A DNA stretch of 64,000 nt, from assembly GCF_963664415.1 (NCBI RefSeq), contig NZ_OY761445.1, forward strand, positions 248,001 through 312,000, read 5' to 3'. Below are positions 9,622-19,562 of the stretch, in pieces. The position numbers and the translations under genes were made by a program. Source of the stretch: an uncultured Desulfobacter sp. Its GTDB lineage: Bacteria > Desulfobacterota > Desulfobacteria > Desulfobacterales > Desulfobacteraceae. Below the pieces are notes generated by a model that was not told the DNA's origin, made no database searches, and was given only the letters and a program-made list of their open reading frames with translations. Positions within the stretch are counted from its first letter, which is position 1. Each line of letters starts with the position of its first letter.

Positions 9622-10238
9622 ACAAAATAACATTGAAACATGACCCCTACAATCTGATTATCACCGGTGTCGGCGGCCAGGGAAATGTTCTGGCCAGCCG
9701 GATGGTTGGCGATATGCTTTCCCGCCAGGGGTTCGACATCACAATCGGTGAAACCTTTGGTGCCTCCCAGCGCGGCGGGTCGGTGATGAGCCATCTGCGT
9801 ATATCCAGTAAGGGCAGTCTGTCTCCCCAGATTCCCGTGGGCCGGGCACATATGGTGGTATCCCTCGAACCTGTGGAGGCCCTGCGGGTGATAAAGGAGT
9901 ATGGCAACCCGGGGGTAAAAGTGATCACCAACATGCGGCCGGTATGCGCCATGGGCGTCATCAGCGGTGAAGAGAATTACCCGTCACCGGAATCCATCAT
10001 GGCGTGGATCAATAAATACGCGGCAGCCGCCTGGTTCCTCGATACCACCGAAACAGCGATCCGGCTGGGCAATCCCATTTTCGGCAACGTTATGCTGGTC
10101 GGCGCCCTGGCCGGAACCGGCGAACTGAACCTGGATCGCGAGACCTTCGAGGCAGTGGTAAAAAGCAGGATGCCCGCTTCCAAGGCACAAGTGAACCTGG
10201 ACGCCTTTGATGCAGGCGAAAAGCTGATAGAAGCATAA
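9618..10238 (+). CDS. iorB: indolepyruvate:ferredoxin oxidoreductase beta subunit
   Basis: A 206-aa protein of the pyruvate ferredoxin oxidoreductase gamma-like family. The signature GVGGQGNVLASRMVGDML near residues 14-31 and GASQRGGSVMSHLRIS are clear. The ATG at 9618 overlaps the iorA stop (ATGA), showing translational coupling to its partner subunit. Length matches IorB (about 190-210 aa). Confidence 0.92.
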   Translation: MNKITLKHDPYNLIITGVGGQGNVLASRMVGDMLSRQGFDITIGETFGASQRGGSVMSHLRISSKGSLSPQIPVGRAHMVVSLEPVEALRVIKEYGNPGVKVITNMRPVCAMGVISGEENYPSPESIMAWINKYAAAAWFLDTTETAIRLGNPIFGNVMLVGALAGTGELNLDRETFEAVVKSRMPASKAQVNLDAFDAGEKLIEA

Positions 10239-10244
10239 ACAACC

Positions 10245-10429
10245 GCCGGTGTTACCCGTGGAGCGCTATATCATCATTTTGATGGCAAGAAAGGGCTGTT
10301 CCGTGCAGTACTGAATCAGGTGCTGCTAATGAGGCGGCCTTCTGGGCAGCTCGTGCAGAAGACCCTGAAACCGCCCTGGCCCAGGCTCAAAGCACCATGG
10401 CCGAGATGATTCGCTCTTTGAGTCCCTGA
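10245..10429 (+). pseudogene. TetR-family regulator remnant
   Basis: Directly after iorB the sequence reads AGVTRGALYHHFDGKKGLFR, the recognition helix of the TetR DNA-binding domain, then shifts frame and continues ANEAAFWAARAEDPETALAQ to a stop. The start of the gene, most of the HTH and the ligand-binding domain are missing. Confidence 0.75.
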
Positions 10430-10745
10430 GGCGGGACTGAGGCACGGTGCCTGAACAGACGGAGTTGCAATAATAGGTGGCGTAACACGTTTTACTTTGT
10501 TGGCATTTGAGTTTAACAGGTGACTATGTGGTTTTTATCCGTAAAAACAAACATTTGTATTGTTACTCCGTTAAAAAAAAATAAAACTCCTATCCCGGTG
10601 AGAAAAATGAACGCATGGACTTATAGATATTGTGGTCTCAGATTCCTAAGAGTTTTTAAAAACTCGATAATTTAAATGATTTCACCAGCAGTGCGGCTTT
10701 CTGCATCCGTTGAGTTAAAAGTTGAGCCGTTCAATTGAGTTGAAA
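10430..10745. other. non-coding stretch
   Basis: No gene is seen. It contains a perfect 16-base palindrome at 10650-10665 (GAGTTTTTAAAAACTC) of unknown meaning. Confidence 0.4.
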
Positions 10746-11561
10746 TCAACGCCCAACCAACATTTTCCATGACGGAATTTGAAAAATGCAATCGTCAGCC
10801 TCCTGTTCCATGCGAAGGAAGAGAGGGGCAGGCAGGGTGACCGTCATGATATCGTTTCGGAAACGTCTTCGCATAACATTCCGGCCATCGCTCCCCAGCA
10901 TGCCAAGCACAGCTTTGGGGGCCGCAGATTCCGCCTCGGCATAGGCAAAAGCGGAGATGCTGCAACAATCTGTACCTTGAGGCGCCCGAAGAGGATCGGT
11001 TCCACGCATAACCGACCCTGCAAGCGTTACAAGACCTGAAAACTCAACCGGATTTACTGGAAAAACAACGGCACGGACATTCTCATCAAAAGAGGTGCGG
11101 CTCAGGGGTTTAAACAAAACGTACTTGTACTGAATGTCGTACCGGGGAAATTCATGAAGAATCCACTCCCTTGCCAACTCCGCGCTACAGTGCCTACGCT
11201 CGCCATACTCGTACATGGATCTCCAGCTTTTAGGTGCAGCCTCTATTTCGGCCTGATATGCTTCCCGATTGTTAGCGGATTTTAGCCCTTTACTGAACAA
11301 GGCGGCATGCAGATCCAACTGTTCTTCCGATATATCAAAATCGGTCCCAAAACCCAAAGCAGCGCGGCCGCCTGTGCAAATGATGCTTTCACGACTACCG
11401 CCGGAAATTCTGCCACGTGTGCTTGCCTCTGCGAATAAATAGAGAACACAACCAAATTTACCATTCTTGTATTGGAATGCATCCGTGGGAATGGTATCGC
11501 TCCAAACGACTGCCACCGGCTCAAACTCCGGCCGAAGATTTTTCACTATCACGCTTTCCAT
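10746..11561 (-). CDS. DUF169 family protein
   Basis: A 271-aa protein beginning MESVIVKNLRPEFEPVAVVW, with AGGAGT before the start. The pattern, with the early PVAV segment, CVLYLFAEASTRG, ALGFGTDF and the C-terminal MRRRFRNDIMTVTLPAPLF, resembles DUF169 (COG2043) proteins found in anaerobes and archaea. No biochemical function is established for the family. No signal peptide or membrane segment. It is probably monocistronic. Confidence 0.65.
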   Translation of the reverse strand: MESVIVKNLRPEFEPVAVVWSDTIPTDAFQYKNGKFGCVLYLFAEASTRGRISGGSRESIICTGGRAALGFGTDFDISEEQLDLHAALFSKGLKSANNREAYQAEIEAAPKSWRSMYEYGERRHCSAELAREWILHEFPRYDIQYKYVLFKPLSRTSFDENVRAVVFPVNPVEFSGLVTLAGSVMRGTDPLRAPQGTDCCSISAFAYAEAESAAPKAVLGMLGSDGRNVMRRRFRNDIMTVTLPAPLFLRMEQEADDCIFQIPSWKMLVGR

Positions 11562-11706
11562 GCTTAACTCCTATCTATTAGAGAATCCGTATCTTAAATT
11601 ACTGTTTGCCTAACAAAAAATTCACCAGTTACAAGGGCCGAAGAAATTGTTACTTAAAATAAAAGTTCCGACCCTTGTGATTCGGATGAAAGGGATGTTT
11701 TTAAAT

Positions 11707-12036
11707 TCAATGACTGGCAATTTTTGAGAATACATTTATTATTGCAACCCCAATCATTATCATTGTCATGCCTATTATTGCAGGGATATCCGGCATCTGT
11801 TTAAACAAAATGGCACCTGTTATTGTAATCAGCGTAATCCCGATTCCTGACCAGATTGCATACGCAATTCCTACGGGTATCGTTTTTAACACGAGTGATA
11901 AAAAATAGAATGATGCCCCATAACCTACAATTGCCATAATACTTGGGCCTAGTTTGGTAAATTCTTGCGACGCTTTTAATGCACTGGTTCCGATAACTTC
12001 TGCAATTATTGCTATAGAAAGATACAAGTACCCCAT
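11707..12036 (-). CDS. small multidrug resistance (SMR) efflux protein, EmrE-like
   Basis: A 109-aa membrane protein with four predicted helices. The essential proton/substrate glutamate is Glu13 (AIIAEVIGTSALK), equivalent to Glu14 of EmrE; GIAYAIWSGIGI and DIPAIIGMTMIM match EmrE closely. These proteins act as dimers that exchange protons for lipophilic or quaternary cations. GGGAG precedes the start. The gene is divergent from a MocR-type regulator, which may control it. Confidence 0.9.
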   Translation of the reverse strand: MGYLYLSIAIIAEVIGTSALKASQEFTKLGPSIMAIVGYGASFYFLSLVLKTIPVGIAYAIWSGIGITLITITGAILFKQMPDIPAIIGMTMIMIGVAIINVFSKIASH

Positions 12037-12140
12037 ATATTCTCCCGGCTCAAAGATTGTGTGATGAGAATATCAATGATATGGTACAATGTGTAGATCC
12101 ATTAATAAAAATCTTATTGGGCCATTATGAGACGCACCAT

Positions 12141-13658
12141 ATGCGACAAGCCGCTGACATAGAAATTTCCTTGACACCTCGGCCAGACGGGATAGCGCTT
12201 CAGCGATGGTTGTATGATGAAATTCGTACAGCCATCCTCGCAGGTAGGCTTATGCCGGGTTCACGCCTGCCGGCCACCCGTGATCTGGCGCTACGATTGA
12301 AAATATCCCGTGGTACGGTGCTGGCGGCTTATGCTCAATTGGGTGCGGAGGGATATATCCAGGGCGTAACGGGAAAGGGCAGCTTTGTAGCCCCGGAGTT
12401 GCCGGACTTACCTCCCAGACCGGTCGCTACAGGCAGTGGGGTGGCGGAATCTATCAGCGACAACGCCACTGGAACCAAGTACGAGGCTCCGGCTGTGGTG
12501 TTGTCTGCCCGGGGCAAGAAGCTATCAATGACGCCGTTCAGCGTTGCAGGGCGCACGTTACCGGCTAAAGCATTTCGCACCAATCAACCGGATGTCACTG
12601 CATTTCCTTTTGATCTGTGGACGCGCATTGCCTCACGCAGATCACGTCGCCTGTGTCCAAAATTCCTCGCGGATGGAGACGCCTGCGGTTACAAACCGTT
12701 ACGTGAAGAAATCGCAGGGTACCTACGTTCCAGCCGTGGTATCACATGCTCTGCTGAACAGGTGGTGTTGGTGGGCAGCGTCCAGCAGATACTTGATATA
12801 AGTGCTCGGTTATTGCTCGATCCAGGAGACCAAGTATGGATCGAGGATCCTGGATATCCTGGTGCCCATTTGATATTCGCCGCCGCCGGTGCAAAAATAG
12901 TGGATATCCCAGTGGATTTGAATGGCATAGATGTTGAAAACGCTCGCAATCAGGCTCCCAATGCGAGATTGGCATATGTCACAGCCGGAAGGCAATCGCC
13001 CTTGGGCTACGTATTGGCGCTGGATCGCCGCTTTTCCCTGCTGAACTGGGCCCATCAGCACAATGCCATTGTGATTGAAGACGACTACGACAGCGAATAT
13101 CGTTTCGAGGGTGCGCCGCTATCGGCCATGAAGAGCCTGGACAAAAAGGGGCGAGTGATCTATTGTGGGACTTTCAGCAAACTGCTCTTCCCCTCTCTTC
13201 GTATTTCCTATGCCGTGTTGCCCGATCAATTGATTGCACCTTTCACCGCGGCCTTGTCCTTAACCTTTCGACACGTCCCCATCATCGCCCAGACCACTTT
13301 GCACGAATTCATTGCCGAAGGTCATTTGGGTCGCCACGTGCGACGGATGCGCTTGCTCTATGCCGAGCGCGCCCAGGCTTTGCGGCAAGCGGCTAATGTT
13401 CATCTATCAGGCTTGCTCGAAATCCCGGAAATCACCATGGGGCTGGACACACCGGCATTTTTTACCAACGACAGTAACGACAAGGATATTGCCAATCTGG
13501 CGGCCCAGGCAGGAATTGAAAGCCTCCCTCTTTCGGCTTATACTAGAACACAACCTGTGGATCCGGGACTGCTGCTCGGATTTGCCGCCGTTAGCCATAC
13601 AGAGATTGAATCTGGTGTACGAACGCTCGCCCGGGTGATAGATAAAACCCCAAACTGA
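12141..13658 (+). CDS. MocR/PdxR-type transcriptional regulator (GntR HTH plus aminotransferase domain)
   Basis: About 505 aa from ATG 12141; an upstream TTG frame extends to 12057 but the family usually starts close to the winged helix. The GntR domain covers residues 10-80 (LYDEIRTAILAGRLMPGSRL, TRDLALRLKISRGTVLAAYA), followed by a linker and a class-I aminotransferase-like domain with the PLP lysine in GTFSKLLFPSLRISY. Family members sense PLP or amino compounds. Divergence from the SMR gene (about 100 bases apart) suggests local regulation; this is inference. Confidence 0.88.
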   Translation: MRQAADIEISLTPRPDGIALQRWLYDEIRTAILAGRLMPGSRLPATRDLALRLKISRGTVLAAYAQLGAEGYIQGVTGKGSFVAPELPDLPPRPVATGSGVAESISDNATGTKYEAPAVVLSARGKKLSMTPFSVAGRTLPAKAFRTNQPDVTAFPFDLWTRIASRRSRRLCPKFLADGDACGYKPLREEIAGYLRSSRGITCSAEQVVLVGSVQQILDISARLLLDPGDQVWIEDPGYPGAHLIFAAAGAKIVDIPVDLNGIDVENARNQAPNARLAYVTAGRQSPLGYVLALDRRFSLLNWAHQHNAIVIEDDYDSEYRFEGAPLSAMKSLDKKGRVIYCGTFSKLLFPSLRISYAVLPDQLIAPFTAALSLTFRHVPIIAQTTLHEFIAEGHLGRHVRRMRLLYAERAQALRQAANVHLSGLLEIPEITMGLDTPAFFTNDSNDKDIANLAAQAGIESLPLSAYTRTQPVDPGLLLGFAAVSHTEIESGVRTLARVIDKTPN

Positions 13659-14217
13659 GCGATTGTCAAGCTTGCCGCAGATACAAGGAAGATATCACCG
13701 GTTACAACGGAGCACGGAATTTGAACAAGGTGCTAATCTACACATGAGGAGGTAAAAGGACTCCCAATCCATTATGAAAGCGGTGATGGTTACTTTTGAT
13801 ATTGGGGACCTGGACCGAAAACCTGGTAGATTTAATTATAGATGCATTCCTCCAAAAAAATTGCCTGATACTACGAATGTTTTAAAATTCCTCAAAAAAA
13901 ATCATTGTTGTCTTGACAAAAAACGTTTTCCGGCTTAACCATGGTCCCCGTTGTTTAGAATTTGGAAATAAATGTTGGTGCAGGTGTTACAAAAGCAAGA
14001 GCCCTCCTATACGAGTCCTCCGATGTAAGTAAAAGCACGTTGTACGAAAAACAATTTATCCAGATAGCGAACAAACCATCCGCATAATTGGGCCGCGGTC
14101 GGCCCTATGATGCGATATTGGACTGATGCGGTTATTTAGCGGCGTGTTTTTTTAGATTTTTAAGCCTTGGATTCGCCATGAAAATATAACCGCCTAATAA
14201 AAGGGTGTTTATAGAAA
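13659..14217. other. non-coding stretch upstream of the formate dehydrogenase locus
   Basis: About 560 bases. A 54-codon frame at 13774 has no recognisable homology. No clear RNA or terminator is seen. The promoter of fdhE probably lies near 14100-14200 but I cannot place it. Confidence 0.35.
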
Positions 14218-15111
14218 ATGGAAACGTTAAGCCAAACAAGAATCATCCTCAGCACCATGGAGCGATTGAATTCCCGGGCGCATCTGCCTGCTGATCTTTC
14301 AGCACTTTTGGGAAAAACTGCCTTGCTTCAGGCAAAAAACACAGGCGTTCTTGAGCTTGATTTGTCAGGTATCCCTCTTTCACAAGTTCCGGTCTGTTCT
14401 CCCTTGGATTTCTCCCTGGATATAAAAAATTTCGAAGCCCTGATTGCCCGGATCATGGAGGCGATCCTTGAGGCCAGGGACATCATGCCTCCTTCTGTGG
14501 TTAATGCTGTGGTTCAGATTCAAGGGGTTGTTGGAAAAAAAGAACTTTCGTTGGAACAGGCCTGGAACGAGATCCGGATCCGTTTTGCCGGCGATGATTT
14601 TTCAGGGACTGTTTTAAAAACATGGGAAGCGCAAACCCCTGAAGCACCATCTGCCCTGCCCTTTCTTGTCATGGCCGCTGCTGCGCCAAGCCTTCAAGCA
14701 GTAGGACGTGCCCTGGCCGAGGCCAAAGGAATTGATCCGGAACAGATCCATACCAGCGGTGCCTGCCCCGTGTGCGGTAGCCCGCCCTATATGCTGGAAC
14801 TTCGGGGAAAAGAGGGGCAAAGATTTGCCCACTGTTCCTTTTGCAGATTCACCTACCGAATCAGGCGGGTGGCCTGTGCCTGCTGCAACATTGACAAGGC
14901 CGATCAATTAACCGGCTTTACGGCGGAAGGCGAACCCGGATTCCGGGTGGAGACCTGCGCCGAGTGCAATACCTATATAAAAACAATTGATTTTCGGGAA
15001 CTTGACCGAGAAGCTTTTGCCCCACTGAATGACCTTGAATCCCTGCCCCTGGACATGCTTGCCGCAAATCACGGCTACAAGCGTATGGCTTTGTCGGCAT
15101 GGTGTATTTAA
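14218..15111 (+). CDS. fdhE: formate dehydrogenase accessory protein FdhE
   Basis: A 297-aa rubredoxin-like protein needed for formate dehydrogenase maturation. The C-terminal half carries the cysteine pairs expected of FdhE: CPVCGSPP (residues about 182-189), HCSFCRF, CACCNIDKADQL and ETCAECNTYIKTID. The N-terminal domain is helical. It is the first gene of the fdh cluster, 34 bases before fdhA. Confidence 0.9.
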   Translation: METLSQTRIILSTMERLNSRAHLPADLSALLGKTALLQAKNTGVLELDLSGIPLSQVPVCSPLDFSLDIKNFEALIARIMEAILEARDIMPPSVVNAVVQIQGVVGKKELSLEQAWNEIRIRFAGDDFSGTVLKTWEAQTPEAPSALPFLVMAAAAPSLQAVGRALAEAKGIDPEQIHTSGACPVCGSPPYMLELRGKEGQRFAHCSFCRFTYRIRRVACACCNIDKADQLTGFTAEGEPGFRVETCAECNTYIKTIDFRELDREAFAPLNDLESLPLDMLAANHGYKRMALSAWCI

Positions 15112-15145
15112 CGATATAGTCCTTAACCGATGCAAAGGAGAAGTA

Positions 15146-18100
15146 ATGGACTTAACCCGTAGAAATTTTGTGAAAGCGGCATCTGCCACAGTTGCAGGAC
15201 TTGCAGCTGCGCCGGTATTTACCGGCCTGGGCTGCTCTACAGTTTCAAAGTCTGTAGAGCGAGCCAAACAACTGGATCCCAAATGGACGAAACAGACCAC
15301 GTCCGTGTGTGCGTTTTGCTCGGTTGGATGCGGTCTTCTGGTAAACACGGACCTTGCAACAAAGCGGGCCGTCAACGTTGAAGGTGATCCTGATCATCCC
15401 ATCAACCAGGGCGCATTATGTTCCAAAGGTGCGGCCACCATCCAGATGACGGAAAACCCCAAACGCACCTTGACCTGCCTCTACCGGGAACCCTATGGTA
15501 AAGAATTTATTCCCAAGGATTGGGATTGGTGCAAAAAACGACTTGCCCGTCTGATCAAAGATTCCCGGGATAAATCCTTTGAGGCTAAAAACGATAAAGG
15601 CCAGGAAGTCAACCGGACAATGGGAATCGCCTCTTTGGGTTCTGCCGCCATTGACAACGAAGAGTGTCTGGCCATGCACAGCTTTACCCGGTCTTTGGGA
15701 CTTGTCTATATTGAACATCAGGCCAGGATTTGACATAGCGCAACTGTAGCGGCTCTGGGAGAGACGTTTGGACGCGGTGCTATGACCAATCACTGGATTG
15801 ATTTGCAAAACAGTGACTGTATTTTAATTATGGGCAGCAATGCTGCCGAAAATCATCCCATTTCTTTTAAATGGGCCCTGAAGGCCCAGCAGAAAGGGGC
15901 GAAAATTATCCATGTGGATCCGAGATTCACAAGAACCTCAGCCAAGGCCGATACATATATGGCCCTGCGTTCCGGAACGGACATTGCCGTTCTGGGCGGC
16001 TTGATTCGGTATATTCTTGAAAATGAGAGTTATTTTCTTCCCTATGTAACCGAATATACCAATGCCTCTTTTATCCTGGGTGAGGATTATGAGTTTAAAG
16101 ATGGTCTTTTCAGCGGTTTCAACGAAGAGACAAGGGTCTATGACAAAGCCACATGGGCATTTGAAAAAGATGAAAACGGTGTCCCCAAACGGGATAAAAC
16201 CCTGACCCATCCCCGGTGTGTGTTGAACGTAATGAAAGCACACTACGACCGGTACACCCTTGATAAGGTATCTGCCATATCCGGCCTGACCAAAAGTGAT
16301 CTGATTGACTTTTATCAGACCTATGCGGCAACCGGCAAACGGGGAAAATCAGGTACCATTATGTACGCCATGGGCTGGACCCAGCACTCTGTGGGCGTTC
16401 AGAATATTCGTGCCATGGCCATGATCCAGCTGCTTTTGGGCAACATCGGCGTGGCCGGCGGCGGTGTGAATGCCTTACGCGGTGAATGTAATGTGCAGGG
16501 GTCCACGGACTATGCCCTGCTGTTTCATATTCTGCCTGGTTATATCAAAACCCCGGTGGCAGGTCTGGAAACACTGGAGGCATATAACAAGGCCTTTACA
16601 CCCAAAAATGATGACCCCGAAAGTGCCAACTGGTGGCAGAATTACCCGAAATACTCGGCCAGTCTGATCAAGGCCATGTATTCGGATGATAAAATCGAGG
16701 ATGCGTACCGGTATCTTCCCAAGCTGGACAGCCTCTCTTCGAAAAAATACTCCTGGATTCCCCTGATTCATCGTATGTGGGAAGGCAAATTTTCAGGGGC
16801 GTTGATCTGGGGAATGAATCCGGCCTGTTCCGGTCCTGATTCGGTTAAAACCCGTGAGGCCATCGGCAAGCTTGACTGGATGGTCAATGTAAACCTTTTC
16901 CAGTGTGAAACTTCTGATTTCTGGAAAGGGCCGGGAATGGATCCTGAAAAAGTCAAAACAGAGACCTTTTATATCCCCTGTGCATCAGCCATTGAAAAGG
17001 AAGGATCGGTCTCCAACTCCGGCAGATGGAGTCAGTGGCGGTATCAGGGCCCCGAGGCACCTGAAGGGATTCTCTCGGATGGGCACTACTTCCATGAACT
17101 GTGGGAAGAGATTGCCAAGCTTTACGAAAAAGAGGGCGGGGCTTTTCCCGAACCCATTACCCGTTTAAGCTTTAACAATATGTGTAAAAAGGACGCCCAC
17201 GGTCATTACCATTTCAGTGCGGATCAGACAGCAAAGCTTGCCAACGGCTGGTTTACCCGGGATGTGACCGTAAAAGGCAAATCGTTCAAAAAAGGACAGC
17301 AGGTTCCCTCTTTTGCGTATCTGACGGATGACGGATCGACCACATCGGGCAACTGGCTCTATTGCAATTCGTACACGGATGCCGGAAATATGGCCCAAAG
17401 GCGCGATCCGTCCCAGACAGAAGAGCAGGCACGCATCGGTCTCTATCCCAATTGGACCTGGTGCTGGCCGGTTAACCGAAGGATTTTATACAACCGCGCC
17501 TCTGTCGATCTTCAGGGAAAGCCCTGGAACAAGGAGAAGGCGGTTATTGCATGGGATGGAAAAGCCTGGCAGGGCGATGTCCCGGACGGCGGATGGGCAC
17601 CGGGTGCACGGCATCCTTTTATCATGCGCAAAAACGGTCTTGGACAACTGTTTGGGCCGGGACGTGCGGACGGTCCCTTGCCGGAACATTATGAACCTTT
17701 AGAGTGTCCTGTTCACGCCCATCCCTTCTCTTCCCAGCTGAACAATCCCGTCTCCATAGAAGTGGGCAAAGAAAGAAAGGCCCAATGCGATCCAAAATTT
17801 CCCTTTGTGGCTAGTACCTACCGGGTAACCGAACACTGGCAGACCGGCTCCATGACCCGGTGGATGTCATGGCTTGTGGAAGCTGAACCCCAGATGTATG
17901 TGGAGATCAGCCCCCGGCTGGCCAAGCTCCGGGACGTTGAAAATGGGGATCGGGTCATGGTTGAAAGTGTCCGCGGTTCTTTATGGGCCATCGCCATGGT
18001 GACCGAGCGTATTCAGACCTTCAACATTGACGGCAATGAGGTCCACATGGTGGGCATGCCCTGGCATTATGGATGGATTGCCCCCTTGAACGGCGGTGAT

Positions 18101-18208
18101 TCAGCCAATATTGTGACCCCGAACGTGGGTGATCCCAATACAGGTATTCCCGAGTACAAGGCCTTTATGGTGAACCTGCGCAAGTGGAAACAGGGAGATA
18201 AGATATGA
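15146..18208 (+). CDS. fdhA: selenocysteine formate dehydrogenase catalytic subunit, periplasmic
   Basis: A 1020-aa molybdo- or tungsto-bis-PGD enzyme that oxidises formate to CO2. Start ATG 15146 has AAAGGAG upstream. A twin-arginine signal (TRRNFVKAAS) sits at the N-terminus. The [4Fe-4S] motif is CAFCSVGCGLLV with a later CSKGAA. An in-frame TGA at 15731-15733 encodes Sec196 within EHQARI-Sec-HSATVA, the same context and residue number as E. coli FdnG; the frame then continues FGRGAMTNHW to the normal C-terminus. Automated callers will split this gene into two. It overlaps fdhB by 4 bases. With no membrane subunit encoded nearby, a soluble FdhAB type, as in Desulfovibrio, is likely. Confidence 0.95.
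15731..15733 (+). other. selenocysteine UGA codon of fdhA
   Basis: The TGA lies inside a conserved motif and is followed by an open frame for 825 codons. The following 40 bases can form a small hairpin (CTCT/AGAG around GGG) that could act as the bacterial SECIS read by SelB; the exact fold was not computed. SelABCD genes are outside the window. Confidence 0.9.
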
Positions 18209-18963
18209 ATGGCAAAAGTATTTTTATAGATTTAACCCTGTGTACCGCATGCCGGGGATGCCAGGTGGCCTGCAAGCAGTGGAAAGATTTGCCGGCGGAA
18301 CAGACACGCAATGTCGGCTCCCATCAGAATCCCCAGGATCTGTCCGCCCATACCCTGAAACTGGTCCGGTTTAAAGAGGTCCGGGATCAAAAAGGGAAAC
18401 TTCGGTGGAATTTTTTCCCGGAACAGTGCCGGCAATGCATTGAACCGCCCTGCAAATACATGCTGAATATGTACAAGTCCAATGCGGTGACCCATGATGC
18501 TGTAACCGGTGCGGTGGTCTACAACCCATCGGCCACGTTGGACAAAAACGTGGATCTGGCCCCGGATCAGTTCTGCCCCTATAATGTTCCCCGGAAAAAT
18601 GAAGAGACCGGGCAGTGGACCAAATGCGACATGTGCATTGACCGGATTCAGCAAGGACTGAAACCGGCATGTGTGACGGCCTGCCCCACGGGCACCATGA
18701 ATTTTGGAGACCGGGATGCCATGCTGGAAATGGCCAAAAAACGTTTAGAGGAGGTTAAAAAGACCCACCCAGACGCATTTCTGGCAGACCCGGACGATGT
18801 ACGGGTGATCTATCTTTGCCAATCCGATGCCGATGATTATGCCTCCAATGTTGTGGCCCAGGCTGGGCATAAACAGGCTATTTTGGCTCAAATTCGGCCT
18901 GCCAAGCAGACCCGGCGGCAATTTCTCACAGGACGATTCAGATTGGGCACTCATCAGGGATAA
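18205..18963 (+). CDS. fdhB: formate dehydrogenase iron-sulfur (beta) subunit
   Basis: A 252-aa ferredoxin-type subunit carrying four [4Fe-4S] sites: CTACRGCQVACKQW at the N-terminus, CRQCIEPPC in the middle, and CDMCIDRIQQGLKPACVTACP further on. It passes electrons from FdhA to cytochrome c. There is no C-terminal transmembrane anchor (E. coli FdnH has one), which supports a soluble periplasmic enzyme co-exported with FdhA. It overlaps fdhA (ATGA) and precedes the cytochrome gene by 21 bases. Confidence 0.92.
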   Translation: MNGKSIFIDLTLCTACRGCQVACKQWKDLPAEQTRNVGSHQNPQDLSAHTLKLVRFKEVRDQKGKLRWNFFPEQCRQCIEPPCKYMLNMYKSNAVTHDAVTGAVVYNPSATLDKNVDLAPDQFCPYNVPRKNEETGQWTKCDMCIDRIQQGLKPACVTACPTGTMNFGDRDAMLEMAKKRLEEVKKTHPDAFLADPDDVRVIYLCQSDADDYASNVVAQAGHKQAILAQIRPAKQTRRQFLTGRFRLGTHQG

Positions 18964-18984
18964 CCCAAGGATATAAGGAGACAG

Positions 18985-19431
18985 ATGATGAAAAATAAAA
19001 TATATATACTTCTGACTGCAGCCCTTATAACTTTGGGGATCTGCCTGTATGTTCAGGCTGACGAGGGCAATTCCTATGAAGCGCCCGAAGACGACCTGGA
19101 AATTAACTATATACAAGGACACAGCAACAGGAATTTGTCGGTGACCTTCAACCACTCAAGCCATGAAAGTTTTGAGTGTATTGACTGTCACCACAAAATG
19201 GGAGAGTTCAAGGCAGACGAATCTCCCCGAAGCTGCGCCACCTGTCACGATAACTTCAGCCCCGATGATCTCAAGGGCAGCAAAAGTTATTTTAAGGCGA
19301 TGCACCAAATCAGTTTTACCCAGACTAAAAACCGTTCATGTCTGGGGTGTCATACCGATGAAATGGGCAAGGATGACAAGGATATGACCGGATGTAACGC
19401 GTCTGCCTGTCACGCTGAAGGCATTCGCTGA
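18985..19431 (+). CDS. tetrahaem cytochrome c3 family protein
   Basis: A 148-aa periplasmic protein with a signal peptide (residues 1-26, ending near YVQADEG) and four c-type haem sites: CIDCH, CATCH, CLGCH and the wide CNASACH. Extra histidines (FNHSSH, CHH, MHQ) suit bis-histidine ligation. Its position right after fdhAB, with AAGGAG upstream, marks it as the likely electron acceptor of the formate dehydrogenase. Confidence 0.9.
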   Translation: MMKNKIYILLTAALITLGICLYVQADEGNSYEAPEDDLEINYIQGHSNRNLSVTFNHSSHESFECIDCHHKMGEFKADESPRSCATCHDNFSPDDLKGSKSYFKAMHQISFTQTKNRSCLGCHTDEMGKDDKDMTGCNASACHAEGIR

Positions 19432-19477
19432 TCTAATTGGATCAGCCGGCGGTCTTATATTGTTCAAACCTTTTCTT

Positions 19478-19509
19478 GAGCCCCGGCCCGATGCCGGGGC
19501 TCTTTTTTT
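19478..19509 (+). terminator. rho-independent terminator after the fdh operon
   Basis: A perfect 10-bp stem GAGCCCCGGC/GCCGGGGCTC with a 5-base loop is followed at once by seven T. It ends the fdhE-fdhA-fdhB-cytochrome transcript and separates it from fdhD. Confidence 0.93.
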
Positions 19510-19562
19510 CGCCTGAAAAGCTGAAAAAAACGATAATCATAACCAGATGGAGCGATGTTTTT

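Noticed and set aside
13774..13938. 54-codon frame between the MocR gene and fdhE
   Set aside because: Although a GGAGG lies about 25 bases upstream, the spacing is wrong and the peptide shows no recognisable pattern.
15782..18208. Separate molybdopterin oxidoreductase gene starting at 15782
   Set aside because: It is the second part of fdhA after the selenocysteine TGA; the motif continues across the codon.
19437..19562. N-terminal extension of fdhD
   Set aside because: It would be translated from the terminator hairpin of the upstream operon and does not resemble FdhD sequence.
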